From the NCBI RefSeq assembly GCF_002899455.1, contig NZ_PPFB01000001.1:7354682-7418681 (forward strand): DNA of 64,000 nucleotides, in the 5' to 3' direction. Numbering within the stretch: the first letter of the stretch is position 1; each line of letters starts with the position of its first letter. Shown one piece after another: positions 34,654-43,488 of this stretch. Both the position numbers and the translations under genes were made by a program. A model generated the notes under the pieces. It saw nothing but the letters and a program-made list of their open reading frames with translations. It was not told the DNA's origin and searched no databases. Source of the DNA: Streptomyces sp. DH-12. GTDB lineage: Bacteria > Actinomycetota > Actinomycetes > Streptomycetales > Streptomycetaceae.

Positions 34654-35528
34654 GAGCGTTTTCAGCGTTGCCTCCCCAGGGTGAGGACCGCGGCGGCGAT
34701 GACCGTCATCCGGTTCGGGCTGCAGCGACTTCGGCGGAAGATCCGCCAGGACTTCAGCCGGGCGACGCCTCGTTCGACGGGAGCACGGGCGTGGGCGAGT
34801 GCGCGGTTCGGCGTCCGCTCGGTCGGCGTGAGTTCGCCGTTGGGTGGGCGTCGGATGGCGGTGGTGACCCAGGGGCCCGCGCCAATGTAGGCGCGGTCGG
34901 CGACGATCGGGACGCCCTGGCGTTCGCAGATCCGGATGATGCGGTGGGTGCGTGCTGCGGACAGGTCGTGGGCCCGGCCCGGCAGGGCCGGCGAGATTCA
35001 CAGCAGCCGGCCGTCGGGATCGGTGACGACCTGTATGTTCACGCCGTGGCGTCGGTGTTTGTGCGAGTAGTCGGCGCGTCCGTCGCCCAGGCGGTCGCAC
35101 TCGCTGAGGGTGCCGTCCAAGAGCACGTAGTCCGGGTCGTGCTCGCGCAGGGTCTTGAGCAGGCCCGGTGCCCGGCCGGCGGGGAGTCGCACGACGGCGG
35201 TGGTGTAGGCGTGGGCGGTGCCGACGGATATGCCGAAGCCGGCGGCGATCTGGGTGAGGGTGTCGTGCTTGCGCAGGTAGGCGAGGGCAACGAGGGCACG
35301 CTGGTGCGGCGGGAGTTTGCAGCGTCGGTCACCCTCACGGGTGACGATGAGCATCGTGACCCACTCGACCAGGGCATGGGGCAGGTCGAGTGCGGCAGGA
35401 TAGGGAACCAACAGGGCTCCTGGACGGGCAGGTTGAGACTTCGAACACCTCACCCAACGGCACAGGGGCCCTGTCCGTTGCGGGCACCGAGGCCATCACC
35501 CGATCGGTGGCCACGCTGAAAACGCTCA
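34654..35528 (-). mobile_element. IS5 family element inside the IS4 relic
   Basis: Perfect 15-bp inverted tips TGAGCGTTTTCAGCG (34654-34668) and CGCTGAAAACGCTCA (35514-35528). It interrupts the IS4 transposase between LDAVS and VAAAF. The host codons can be rejoined across it, but the exact target duplication is ambiguous. Confidence 0.85.
34663..35453 (-). pseudogene. IS5 family transposase with a premature TGA
   Basis: HTH part (LRKHDTLTQIAAGFGISVGT) then YVLLDGTLSECDRLGDGR (first D) and VNIQVVTDPDGRLL, where a TGA replaces the expected Trp codon at 34996-34998. The frame is otherwise open past it (ISPALPGRAHDLSAARTH, VPIVADRAYIGAG with the second D, LAHARAPVERGVARLKSWR with E) to the true stop at 34663 inside the left inverted tip. 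One nonsense change is the only lesion seen. Confidence 0.88.
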
Positions 35529-35754
35529 ATGACTCCGTCGCGGCGGCCTTTTCCCCCTGAACACCTCGCCCAGGCACTGAAGTTCTTCATCGCTGGCCTT
35601 CCCCGCCGGGGCATACGCGACCACCCCGACCGCACCGCCCCGATCAAGACCAAACGCCCGGCCTGCACTACCAGACCCGCAGCTCGGAAGACCCAGGAAT
35701 CCGCCTCGTCACCCGCACCATCACCTTGCGTCTCCTTGAGCGATGAACGACTTA

Positions 35755-36628
35755 GAGGGTGTCTCACGTGGTGTGAGGTGGATGCGGCATGATGCTGTGC
35801 CATGGGTGTTGGTTTGTCGCAGCGGTTGGTTCCTGACGAACTCTGGTCGCTGGTCGCACCGTTGCTGCCTCCCTTCGCTTCCCGTCCGCAGGGAGGCGGT
35901 ACGGCTCCGGTTGATGAGCGGGCCGTGTTCACGGCTGTGGTGTACGTGCTGACCAGCGGCTGTGCCTGGCGGCACCTGCCGGAGACGTTCGGCGTCTCGC
36001 CGGCCACCGCGCACCGCCGGTTCTCCGTATGGACCAGGGACGGGCTGTGGCGGCGGCTGCACCAGGCCGTTCTGGACGAGCTCGGCGCCCGCGGCGAGGT
36101 GGACTGGACCTCGGCCATCGTGGACGCGGCCTCCGTCCGCGCGAAAAGGGGGGATCGCTGACCGGGCGCAATCCGGTCGACCGGGGCAAGAGGGGCAGCA
36201 AGCTCCACGTCCTGTCCGACGCCCAGGGCCTCCCTCTCGCTCTTGGCGTCTCCGGCGCGAACGTCCATGACAGCCAGGCGCTGCTGCCGCTGGTCCTGGG
36301 CATCCCCGCCATCCGCTCCCGGCGCGGCCCGCGAAGGCGCCGCCCCGGCAGACTCCGCGCGGACAAGGCGTACCACTCCGCCGACAGGCTGAAGTGGCTG
36401 CGCGAGCGGGGCATCGTCCCGCGCATCGCCAGGCCCGGCATCGAGTCCAGCGAACGGCTCGGCCGGCACCGCTGGAAGATCGAACGGTCGATCTCCTGGC
36501 TTTTCGGCTACCGCCGCCTGACCGTCCGATACGAGCGAAAGGGCAGCCACTTTCTGGCCTTCCTCGGACTCGCGGCGACCCTGACCTGCTACAAGAAGCT
36601 CGCAAAACTCACCACGTGAGACACCCTC
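35755..36628 (+). mobile_element. IS5 family (IS427-like) element, copy 1
   Basis: Inverted tips GAGGGTGTCTCACGTGGTG (35755 on) and its complement ending at 36628, flanked by TTA (35752-35754 and 36629-36631), a 3-bp target duplication. It sits exactly at the outer tip of the IS21 inverted repeat. A near-identical copy is at 56810-57683. Confidence 0.93.
35802..36619 (+). CDS. IS5 family transposase made by -1 frameshifting
   Basis: Two overlapping frames. ORF1 (35802-36161, 119 residues) has LVPDELWSLVAPLLPP and WTSAIVDAASVRAK with the first D. ORF2 continues in the -1 frame to 36619 (KGGSLTGRNPVDRGKRGSKL, LRADKAYHSADRLKWL with the second D, RHRWKIERSISWLFGYRRL with E). The shift site is an A4G6 run at about 36146-36155. 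In the copy at 56857 the same place is A5G5, so ten bases are kept while the A/G split differs, as expected of a programmed slippery site. Confidence 0.88.
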
Positions 36629-36796
36629 TTAACGGTCTGATTTGGCCCCGTTTTTCCGGTCTGACGTGGCCCCATCGAGAGATCGTTTCAGCGAGAGTTC
36701 CGGTTTGAAGTGGCCCCGGCTTCCGCTTTGGACTGGCTCCACCTGTTGTCGTGATCGACGAGGTGAGGTGGCCCCTGGGGTGTGGACACTCTGACA

Positions 36797-37153
36797 ATGG
36801 ATCTTGATGGTCTGAGGAAGGGTGTCCTGGTGGGACGTAGGTCTCCGTATCCGGAGGAGTTCAGGAACGACGCGGTGGCGTTGTATCGCGCGGCCGCGGG
36901 TCGGCGCACGTATGCGGCGGTGGCGGCGGATGTCGGGGTGACCGGCGAGACGCTGCGGTCCTGGGTGCGCCAGGCCGACGAGCAGGCGGGCCGGGCCCGC
37001 GGCACCGACGGCCCGGTGGAGGGCAGGGACGAGGAACTGACCCGGCTTCGGGCCGAGCTCGGCAGGCTGCGCAAAGCCGAGGCCGAGTGGCAGTTGGAGC
37101 GGGAGATCCTGCGGCGGGCGGCCCAGTATTTCGCCCGGGAGATGAAGGCATGA
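36797..37153 (+). CDS. IS3 OrfA (copy A)
   Basis: 118 residues from ATG 36797; a GTG at 36782 inside the inverted repeat is an alternative. Contains a HTH_Tnp_1 region (YPEEFRNDAVALYRAAAGRR, then GVTGETLRSWVRQADE) and a C-terminal leucine-rich coiled coil (LTRLRAELGRLRKAEAEW) used for dimerisation. Its stop overlaps the OrfB ATG. Confidence 0.93.
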   Translation: MDLDGLRKGVLVGRRSPYPEEFRNDAVALYRAAAGRRTYAAVAADVGVTGETLRSWVRQADEQAGRARGTDGPVEGRDEELTRLRAELGRLRKAEAEWQLEREILRRAAQYFAREMKA

Positions 37154-38043
37154 CCGGCCGCTGGGACTTCATCTCCCTCCACCGCGCCGACTTCGGCGTG
37201 CAGCGGATATGCCGTGTCCTCGGGGTCTCGCGCTCGGGCTACTACCGGTGGACGGCTGGCGCGGTCGCCCGCGCCGAGCGCCGGGCTGCCGACGACGCGC
37301 TGGTCGCGGAGATCCGCCAGATCCACGACGACCACCGCGGCACCTACGGAGTGCGGCGCGTGCACGCCGAGTTGCGGGGCTTCGGGCACACGGTCAACCG
37401 CAAGCGGATCGAGCGGCTGATGCGCCGCGAGGGGATCGAGGGCCGACACCTGCGCCGGCGCAAACGCACCACGATCCCCGACCGGCTCGCGCCGCCCGCC
37501 CCGGACCTGGTCCGACGCGACTTCGCCGCCGACCGCCTGGACGAGAAGTGGTGCGGCGACATCACATACGTGCAGGTCGGCGGCACGTGGCTGTATCTGG
37601 CCTGCGTCTTGGACATCTGCTCGCGCCGGGTGCTCGGCTGGTCGATGGCCACGCACATGCGCACCGAGCTGGTCGTCGACGCGCTCACGATGGCGGTGGC
37701 GACCCGCGGCGGCCACGTGGACGGAGTGATCTTCCACGCGGACAGGGGCTCGCAATACACCTCGGCGGCGTTCGCCCAGGTCAGCGCCCATTTCGGCATC
37801 CGCAGGAGCATGGGCCGTGTCGGGTCGAGCTACGACAACGCCCTCGCCGAGAGCTTCTGGCAGGGGCTGAAGAGAGAAGCGATGCAGACGGTGTTCACGA
37901 CGGTACGACAGGCCAGGCTGGAGATCTTCCAATGGCTCACCTACTACAACGCTCGCAGGCGGCACAGCTCACTCGGCTACCTCTCACCTGTCGAGTTCGA
38001 ACAGCAGCACCGGGCAGAGCATAGACTCACGCTCGCGGCATGA
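37150..38043 (+). CDS. IS3 OrfB transposase (copy A)
   Basis: 297 residues from the ATG overlapping the OrfA stop (ATGA). The region upstream is also open in this frame, so an OrfAB fusion by frameshift is possible. HTH_21 (RIEHDDH-like EIRQIHDDHRGTYGVRRVHA) precedes the rve integrase core: D in EKWCGDITYVQVGGTWLYL, D in VIFHADRGSQYTS and E in SYDNALAESFWQGLKRE. All catalytic residues are present. Confidence 0.95.
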   Translation: MTGRWDFISLHRADFGVQRICRVLGVSRSGYYRWTAGAVARAERRAADDALVAEIRQIHDDHRGTYGVRRVHAELRGFGHTVNRKRIERLMRREGIEGRHLRRRKRTTIPDRLAPPAPDLVRRDFAADRLDEKWCGDITYVQVGGTWLYLACVLDICSRRVLGWSMATHMRTELVVDALTMAVATRGGHVDGVIFHADRGSQYTSAAFAQVSAHFGIRRSMGRVGSSYDNALAESFWQGLKREAMQTVFTTVRQARLEIFQWLTYYNARRRHSSLGYLSPVEFEQQHRAEHRLTLAA

Positions 38044-38075
38044 ACCCCCGTGTCCACACTCCAGGGGACGCCTCA

Positions 38076-38295
38076 GAGGTGATGTGTCACCGCGTTCGAG
38101 CAGTGCCTGTGCTGTTTCCCTGGTGACGGCAGTGTCGTCGGGGTCCAGGAGAAGACGGAACAAGACTTCCACTGCCTGGTCGGTCCGTGGTGCGGCCGCG
38201 AGCTGTCGTCCGGCTGCAGCACGGACCGACCAGGCAGGCGAGTTCGCCTGTTCGAACAGAGCGCTCAGCTGTTGATCGTCGGAGAGCGGCGGCAT
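38076..38295 (-). pseudogene. HEAT-repeat-like protein, truncated by IS3 copy A
   Basis: From ATG 38295 the frame reads MPPLSDDQQLSALFEQANSP, then WSVRAAAGRQLAAAPRTDQA and LLLDPDDTAVTRETAQALLE, a helical-repeat pattern seen in small streptomycete proteins. The IS3 insertion cuts it after about 72 residues. Beyond the IS3 only IS21 end sequence follows, so most of the original gene is gone. It lies 45 bp downstream of istB and may be an IS21 passenger or a captured host gene. Confidence 0.6.
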
Positions 38296-38492
38296 GGCTC
38301 CAGCTTGCCAGTGCCTTCCCGAGCCTGTGGTGGCGGACCTCTATCCGTTCTTCTGTTGTGCGGCCCTGGTGCGGGCGAGACGGTAGGACTCGGTGCCGGT
38401 CTCGATGATGGTGCCGTTGAAGGTGAGGCGGTCGACGATGGCCGCGCAGAGGCGGGGGTCGGTGAATGTCTTGGTCCAGCCATCTGGGGCTG

Positions 38493-38539
38493 GCACTTGT
38501 TCCCTCACAAGGGTTGCCGCTGCCACCTGGCCGTATCCC
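38493..38539. repeat. left terminal repeats of the recombinase element
   Basis: GCACTTGTTCC (38493-38503), inverted relative to 42057-42067, and CCACCTGGCCGTATCCC (38523-38539), direct relative to 42037-42053. Candidate recombinase core and arm sites. Confidence 0.5.
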
Positions 38540-38626
38540 ACTCCTGGGGTCCTCGTTGGTTCTCGTGGTGACACCCGGGTTTTCCAGGTGCTGCCTTGAC
38601 CGTTCAGGTGCGAGGAAGGTGTGCCG

Positions 38627-39691
38627 GTGGCCGAGGCCAGACTCCAGGTCATCGCAGGCGGAGCCGTCCCGCAGGAGCCGCTGACCACGGACCCGTGGCA
38701 GTTCCAGACCATGTGCGTCGACGCGTTCGTCGCCTCGTGGAGGGCCCGCGGGTTCAGCCCGGTGACCATCGACAACGACATCGGCCTGCTGGAGCGGACA
38801 CTCACCGCACTGGGACGGCCCGCGTGGGAAGTCACGCCCGAGGACATCGACCGGGTGGTCGGTGATCTCGCGGTGAAGGGCCGGGCGGCGTCGACCCGCC
38901 GCGAGTATGTGCAGATCTTTAAGAGGTTCCACCGGTTCCTGCAGGCCCGCAAGGCAGCCGAGATCGAGGCAGCGTTCGGTGTCCGGCTGGTCTGCCCGGT
39001 CGACGAGTTCAACGCCTCCCGCCATGTCGGCGACGACTCGTCGGCCTCGCTGCCGCCGCCGACACCAGAGCGGGTGAACGAGTTTTTCTCCTTCATGAAA
39101 CAGAGGATCGCGGCCGCGAGGAAGTACGGACCCGCAGCGAGGGACTATGCGATGTTCCGGACGCTGTATCACGCCGGGCTCCGCTCAGAGGAGGCATCGC
39201 TGCTGGAGAGGCCGGACCTACACTTCACCCGCGGCCCGTTCGGCAAGCTCCACGTTCGCTTCGGCAAGGGAGCCCACACGTCCGGGCCGCGGCCTCGGTG
39301 GGTTCCCATGCTCGACGGCCTGGACCTGGTCCTGCGGTGGTTCCTGGAGGACGTGCGGCCCAAGTTCCCCGACTCGCCGGTGCTCTTCGCCGACGAGTCC
39401 GGCGGCAGCCTGCATCGCGGGACCATCCGCAACCGGCTCCGCTATCTGATGGAACTCGAAGGACGTCCGGCATCCGAGCGGTTCAGCCCACATGCTCTGC
39501 GAAGAGCTTGCGCGACGCACAACTACGAACGTGGAGTCGATCTCGTCGCGATCCAGCAGATGCTCGGTCACTGGACCGTCAGCTCGACCATGCGTTATGT
39601 CCGGCCCTCCGCGACCTTCATCGAAGACGCCTATCAACGCGCGGTCGCCAGCATTCTGGCCGAGCTGACCGGGAAGGACACCACGGCATGA
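38627..39691 (+). CDS. tyrosine recombinase / integrase
   Basis: About 354 residues. GTG 38627 is preferred since GAGGAAGG (38612-38619) is 7 nt upstream; GTG 38621 is also in frame. An N-terminal SAM-like core-binding domain (FVASWRARGFSPVTIDNDIG) precedes the catalytic domain with all key residues: R in YHAGLRSEEASLLE, HALR in FSPHALRRACATHNYERG, H in QQMLGHWTVSS and Y in TMRYVRPS. The HTH gene starts within its stop (ATGA). It presumably catalyses insertion of the whole element. Confidence 0.92.
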   Translation: MAEARLQVIAGGAVPQEPLTTDPWQFQTMCVDAFVASWRARGFSPVTIDNDIGLLERTLTALGRPAWEVTPEDIDRVVGDLAVKGRAASTRREYVQIFKRFHRFLQARKAAEIEAAFGVRLVCPVDEFNASRHVGDDSSASLPPPTPERVNEFFSFMKQRIAAARKYGPAARDYAMFRTLYHAGLRSEEASLLERPDLHFTRGPFGKLHVRFGKGAHTSGPRPRWVPMLDGLDLVLRWFLEDVRPKFPDSPVLFADESGGSLHRGTIRNRLRYLMELEGRPASERFSPHALRRACATHNYERGVDLVAIQQMLGHWTVSSTMRYVRPSATFIEDAYQRAVASILAELTGKDTTA

Positions 39692-40002
39692 AGATCCAAT
39701 GGCGGCTGCGAATGGCTGCCGCCCAGCGCGAGGTGTGGACCGGGACGGAACTGCGGCGGCTGCTGGCCGAGAAGGCCGACCTGGAACTGTCCTCGGCATC
39801 GGTATCCGCGCTGTTCACCAAGGAACCCTCGCAGGTGAAGATGACCACGCTGGCCGCGTTGTGCACCGCGCTGGAGTGCACTCCCAACGACCTGATCGAG
39901 GTCGACACCACCCCCGTCGAACGGCCCCTCGCACCTCCTCGTCCAGTCGCCGACCTGCCGCATGCCGCCTCCGCCAGGGGCCGGTCGATGCCGCCTCTGT
40001 GA
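39688..40002 (+). CDS. small XRE/Cro-like HTH protein of the recombinase operon
   Basis: 104 residues from the ATG overlapping the recombinase stop. The HTH is ELRRLLAEKADLELSSASVS then LFTKEPSQVKMTTLAALCTA and LECTPNDLIEVD, the Cro/C1 type that ends in a CTPxDL motif. Its place between two recombinases resembles the DNA-binding third protein of Tn554-like systems; it may direct target choice or repress the operon. Confidence 0.85.
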   Translation: MKIQWRLRMAAAQREVWTGTELRRLLAEKADLELSSASVSALFTKEPSQVKMTTLAALCTALECTPNDLIEVDTTPVERPLAPPRPVADLPHAASARGRSMPPL

Positions 40003-40015
40003 CCGGCGGGCTGCG

Positions 40016-41644
40016 ATGGGCAAGAAGCAACGGGACTGCGTCACCTGCGGTGCCCCCGTCGGATATCTCGACCGCCAGCACTGCTGCCGGTGCTGGCACC
40101 GACTGAACGAGCAGGCCGCCAGGGCGGTTTGCCCTGGCTGCGGCCGCGACCGCGTCCTGCAGCAGGACACCGGCCGGTGCATCATCTGCTCACGCGTATG
40201 CCAGGAATGCGGCCACCCCGTCCGGTCATCGCAGAACCGCCTGTGCCGCGACTGCCGGCGCAAGGCCGACCAGCGGGCGGCCCAGCAGACATGTCCGCGC
40301 TGCCACCGGCCCGGCTATCTGCGTGAGGCGACCGGCTGGTGCGGCCACTGTTCACGGCCCCGGCAGGAGAAACATCCTCCGAGGACCTGCCGCGAGTGCG
40401 GCCAGGTGCGGCGACATGCGGGATTGGGGCTGTGCTCGGCCTGCTGGCAAAAGCACCCTGGCCGGCCCTTCATCCGTGGGGAACACCTCCGCGACCGGCT
40501 CGCCGATCCACCTTCCTGGCTGGAGGACTTCGTCGCCCATGTCGCCGCCCGGCACTGCATCGCCAGAGCCTGCGGCTTCGTCACCGACCTCGGCAGACTC
40601 CTGGAAGACGGGCACTCCACCTCGCCCCAGGCTCTGTTGGAAAGGTCCCGCAGGCCCGGACGGTCGATGGGCTCCTTCGCCCGCGCACTCGAGGACTTCT
40701 TCACCCTCCACCACCTGGCACTGCCCACTGACCAGGCCGAACGGCTCGCCGCCGGCCGACGGCAACGACGCATCGAGGCCGTCCCCGAACTGCTGCGGCA
40801 AGCCGTCGTCGCCTTCGACACCTCCCGGATGCGGGCCCAGGACCGAGCCCGCCGAGCGGGCACCCGCCCTCGCAGCAACCACACCCTGGAGACAGCCCTG
40901 GCCACCCTGCGTGACCTCGCTCTCTTCCTGGTCGACGAACGGAACAAGAACGCCTGGGCCCTCGTCGACGTGCACGATGTCGAAGCCTTCCTGTCCACCC
41001 TGCCCAAGGGACGCAAGCGGCGGCTGACCGTGCTGCGGCAGTTCTTTCGCTTCGCCCGGTCCCAGAAGATGCTGCTGGTCGACCCCACCCGCGAGCTGGT
41101 CGCGAAGGAGACGAACAGCTTCCGCGGCCAGACCCTCGCCCTCGACCAGCAGCGCGAGCTGTTCAGGCGGTGGACAACCGACAGCCACGTGCACCCGCAC
41201 GAAGCAGTGATGGGCATGCTCGCTCTGCTGCATGGCGCCTCCAGCTCCGAGATGCGGATACTGAAGACCGACGACATCGACCAGCAGGCCCATACTGTCC
41301 GGCTGGGGAAGCGGCCCCATCCCGTCCCGCTGGACCCCGCCTCCTGGACCGTGCTGCAACGCTGCCTGGCCCACCGCGAGGCATGGCCGACATCCAACCC
41401 GCACGTGATGGTCACCAAAGGAACCAAGGCCGGGCGAAGCCCGGCCTCAACTGCCTATCTTTCCCACGTCCTTGACGACTGCGGATACCCGCCCCGAATG
41501 ATCCGCAGCACCCGCCTCGTCGACCTGGTGAACACCATGGACCCCAAGCTCGTCGCCGCCGCCTTCGGCATGGACCCGCAGGCCACCCTCGTCTACCTTT
41601 CTGATCACATCGACCCAGGGCGTCTGCCCGACCAGCACCAGTAG
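40016..41644 (+). CDS. Cys-rich protein with degenerate tyrosine-recombinase domain
   Basis: 542 residues. The first 150 or so hold at least eight CxxC or CxxxC pairs (CVTCGAPVG, CCRCWH, CPGCGR, CIICS, CQECGH, CRDC, CPRCHR, CRECGQ, CSACW), a tandem zinc-ribbon array. The rest looks like a recombinase fold (ETALATLRDLALFLVDERNK, LTVLRQFFRFARSQKMLL), but the catalytic boxes are altered: HGASSSEMRILKTDDID in place of the first Arg box, IRSTRLVDLVN for HxxR, and DPQATLVYLSD at the Tyr region. Probably a DNA-binding or architectural partner of the active recombinase. Confidence 0.8.
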   Translation: MGKKQRDCVTCGAPVGYLDRQHCCRCWHRLNEQAARAVCPGCGRDRVLQQDTGRCIICSRVCQECGHPVRSSQNRLCRDCRRKADQRAAQQTCPRCHRPGYLREATGWCGHCSRPRQEKHPPRTCRECGQVRRHAGLGLCSACWQKHPGRPFIRGEHLRDRLADPPSWLEDFVAHVAARHCIARACGFVTDLGRLLEDGHSTSPQALLERSRRPGRSMGSFARALEDFFTLHHLALPTDQAERLAAGRRQRRIEAVPELLRQAVVAFDTSRMRAQDRARRAGTRPRSNHTLETALATLRDLALFLVDERNKNAWALVDVHDVEAFLSTLPKGRKRRLTVLRQFFRFARSQKMLLVDPTRELVAKETNSFRGQTLALDQQRELFRRWTTDSHVHPHEAVMGMLALLHGASSSEMRILKTDDIDQQAHTVRLGKRPHPVPLDPASWTVLQRCLAHREAWPTSNPHVMVTKGTKAGRSPASTAYLSHVLDDCGYPPRMIRSTRLVDLVNTMDPKLVAAAFGMDPQATLVYLSDHIDPGRLPDQHQ

Positions 41645-41654
41645 AGGAACCTGC

Positions 41655-42026
41655 ATGCGGCACCTCATCCCCTCTTTCGCTCTCGCTGCCCTCCGTCGCG
41701 GAAAGCAGATCGAGCAGTTCCTCGGCAGGGTCGAGCGCGACGGTCACCAAGGGCTTCGCTGGATCGCCCTCAGCCCCGGCATCTCCGGCGTGACGATTTA
41801 TTTGAGCGATGTCGAAGACGTCGGCACCGACAACTTCCTCGACATCACCGAGTTCCCGCCCCTGGACCCCGAGGAGGAGACGTGGGGACGGGAGATCGCC
41901 TTGCTGCCCACCCCCGAGGAAGCCTTGCACCTGGCCGAGCGTGATCTCGCCGCAGACCCCCAACGCTGGGTAAACCAAGGCTTGGTCTGCGACGAGTACC
42001 AGGACTTCCGCAAGATGAACCCGTGA
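41655..42026 (+). CDS. unknown passenger protein of the recombinase element
   Basis: 123 residues, ATG with GAGGAAC upstream, 10 bp after the recombinase-like gene. Reads MRHLIPSFALAALRRGKQIE, VERDGHQGLRWIALSPGISG and ends QGLVCDEYQDFRKMNP. Acidic overall, with no transmembrane helix and no known motif. Co-transcription with the recombinases and the location next to the right terminus suggest an element function, or cargo such as an immunity-type protein. Confidence 0.65.
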   Translation: MRHLIPSFALAALRRGKQIEQFLGRVERDGHQGLRWIALSPGISGVTIYLSDVEDVGTDNFLDITEFPPLDPEEETWGREIALLPTPEEALHLAERDLAADPQRWVNQGLVCDEYQDFRKMNP

Positions 42027-42036
42027 CGTTTCGGCA

Positions 42037-42067
42037 CCACCTGGCACGTATTCGCCGGAACATGTGC
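42037..42067. repeat. right terminal repeats of the recombinase element
   Basis: CCACCTGGCACGTATTC (42037-42053) and GGAACATGTGC (42057-42067), partners of the left-end repeats at 38523 and 38493. Confidence 0.5.
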
Positions 42068-43488
42068 GCTTTGCTGAACGACTCGTTCGAGGCGATGGCG
42101 ACGCTGTTCTTCTCCTCGCGTTCGGTCAGGACCTGGAACAGCATCTCCGCGCCGCGGCGGTCGAGCTCGAGATAGCCGAGTTCGTCGATGCAGAGAAGGT
42201 CGACGCGTCCGTAGCGGGCGATCGTCTTGGTCAGCTGTTTCTCGTCGGCGGCCTCGACGAGCTCGTTGACGAGTTTCGCGGCCAGCGCGTAACGAACCCG
42301 GTAGCCGGCCATGGCAGCAGCGGCGCCCAGGCCGATCAGCAAGTGCGACTTGCCGGTGCCGGAGTCGCCGATCAGGCAGAGCGGCTCGCCCTTGCGGACC
42401 CATTCGCAGGTCGCGAGGTTGTTGACCACCGCGGGCTCGACGTTCGGGTTGGCGGTGTAGTCGAAGTCGGACAGCCACTTCTGACGGGGGAAGCCGGCCG
42501 CCCGGATCCGCCGCTCCGAGCGGCGCCGGTCACGTTCCTCGCACTCGGCCATCAGCAGCTCGGCAAGGAAACCCCGGTAGGACATGCGTTCCCGTTCTGC
42601 CCGGGTGACCAGGTCGGGGAACTGGGACCGCATGGTCGGCAGCCGCAGGACCCGGCAGGCGGTGTCGATCGCGGCATGCGAGGCGGGCTCGGTCAGATTG
42701 TGGTGCGGGCCGGTCATGGCGCGTCCTTCCGGGAGTGGTTCAGCAACTGGTCCCAGCGGTCCAAAGAGGGCAGCGGACGGGTGTCGTCGGGCAGCCGGGC
42801 GACCCGGCGGGCGGTCAGGCTGACCACGTCACTGGGCCCGGTCTCGGGAAGAGCCGGCAAGGACCCGCCGGCGGTGACGGTCGGGGACCGGCCGTCGGCC
42901 TGCGCGGCCTTGCGGGCTTCCAGCGCGACGACATCGGCGGTGCACGACCCGACGGCGAGAGCCGCCCGGATCCCCGCGACCACGTCCCCGTGTTCCATGT
43001 GCCGGTGCAGCAACAGGACATGAACCAGCTCCTTCGTGCCGTCCGTGTCCCCGGCCGAGGTCTTCGCCGCAGCCCAGAACGCCTCGTGCGCGGAAGTGAA
43101 CGAGCCCTCCCGGCGGGCCTGGTCCAAGGCTTCGGAGCCGGCCATCGCCGGGCTTGGCCAGCAGCACCTCCAGGAAGTGGTCCAGGACGACCCTCTCGGC
43201 GCCCTTCGCGGTCAGCCGCGGATGACGGGCGATTTCGGTGCGGCCGTGGAAGACGACCAGCTCGCTCAAGCGGAGCATCACCCTCACCCGCCGGCCGATG
43301 AACCGGGCCGGGACCGAGTATCGGCAGACCCTCACCGCGACCATGCCGTAGCGGTCGACACGGGGAGTGAACACGACCCCCGTCTCAAACGTCTCGTCCG
43401 GCAGCGGCATCAGCAGCGGCGCCTCCTGGGCGAAGTCCTGCCCGATGGTGCGGATCTGAGGCGTCCCCTGGAGTGTGGACACGGGGGT

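Larger units (their letters stand above)
33600..35746 (+). pseudogene. IS4 family transposase, broken and split by an IS5
   Basis: N-terminal IS4 region LPARLMVYLSMALWLDFGKG is followed by several frameshifts. Recognisable pieces are RKVVVDGTVFDVSAGTDNAS (first D), ALVGAAFDSIEVGE, then HVSDSSTLPVKKRLEDGT and RWHVEILFRLVEVDLRTPGG. At ISFPPVLDAVS (about 34652) the IS5 element 34654-35528 is inserted. The C-terminus resumes after it: HLAQALKFFIAGLPRRGIRD, then a frameshift before RLVTRTITLRLLER and a stop near 35746. Old, inactive element. Confidence 0.82.
36764..38075 (+). mobile_element. IS3 family element, copy A
   Basis: 1312 bp. The 26-bp tips begin TGAGGTGGCCCC (36764) and, inverted, TGAGGCGTCCCC (38075), with three mismatches. 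Flanked by a GAGG duplication (36760-36763 and 38076-38079). It interrupts a HEAT-like gene at the IS21 left end. Identical in length and proteins to copy B in the opposite orientation. Confidence 0.95.
38482..42072 (+). mobile_element. tyrosine-recombinase mobile element inserted in istB
   Basis: Boundaries come from rejoining istB. Contents are four plus-strand genes: catalytic tyrosine recombinase, small HTH protein, Cys-rich degenerate recombinase and a 123-residue protein. Near the ends are an 11-bp inverted pair, GCACTTGTTCC (38493-38503) and GGAACATGTGC (42057-42067), and a direct pair, CCACCTGGCCGTATCCC (38523) and CCACCTGGCACGTATTC (42037). No target duplication can be shown. The layout recalls Tn554-like and recombinase-in-trio elements without matching either. 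Confidence 0.8.
38341..42717 (-). pseudogene. istB: IS21 IstB helper ATPase, split by the recombinase element
   Basis: The 5' part (42073-42717) has the Walker A motif LIGDSGTGKSHLLIGL, Walker B VDLLCIDELGYLEL and SVAIASNESFS. The 3' part (38341-38481) resumes with GWTKTFTDPRLCAAIVDRLT and ends ESYRLARTRAAQQKNG with a TAG stop. The two halves join in frame, SNESFS then GWTKTF, across the 3.6-kb insertion 38482-42072. The start ATG overlaps the istA stop (ATGA). Confidence 0.9.

Noticed and set aside
37465..37510. tRNA genes or attachment sites within tRNAs for the recombinase element
   Set aside because: No cloverleaf or T-loop GGTTCRANYCC pattern was found near the recombinase or elsewhere in the window; the element lies in istB instead.
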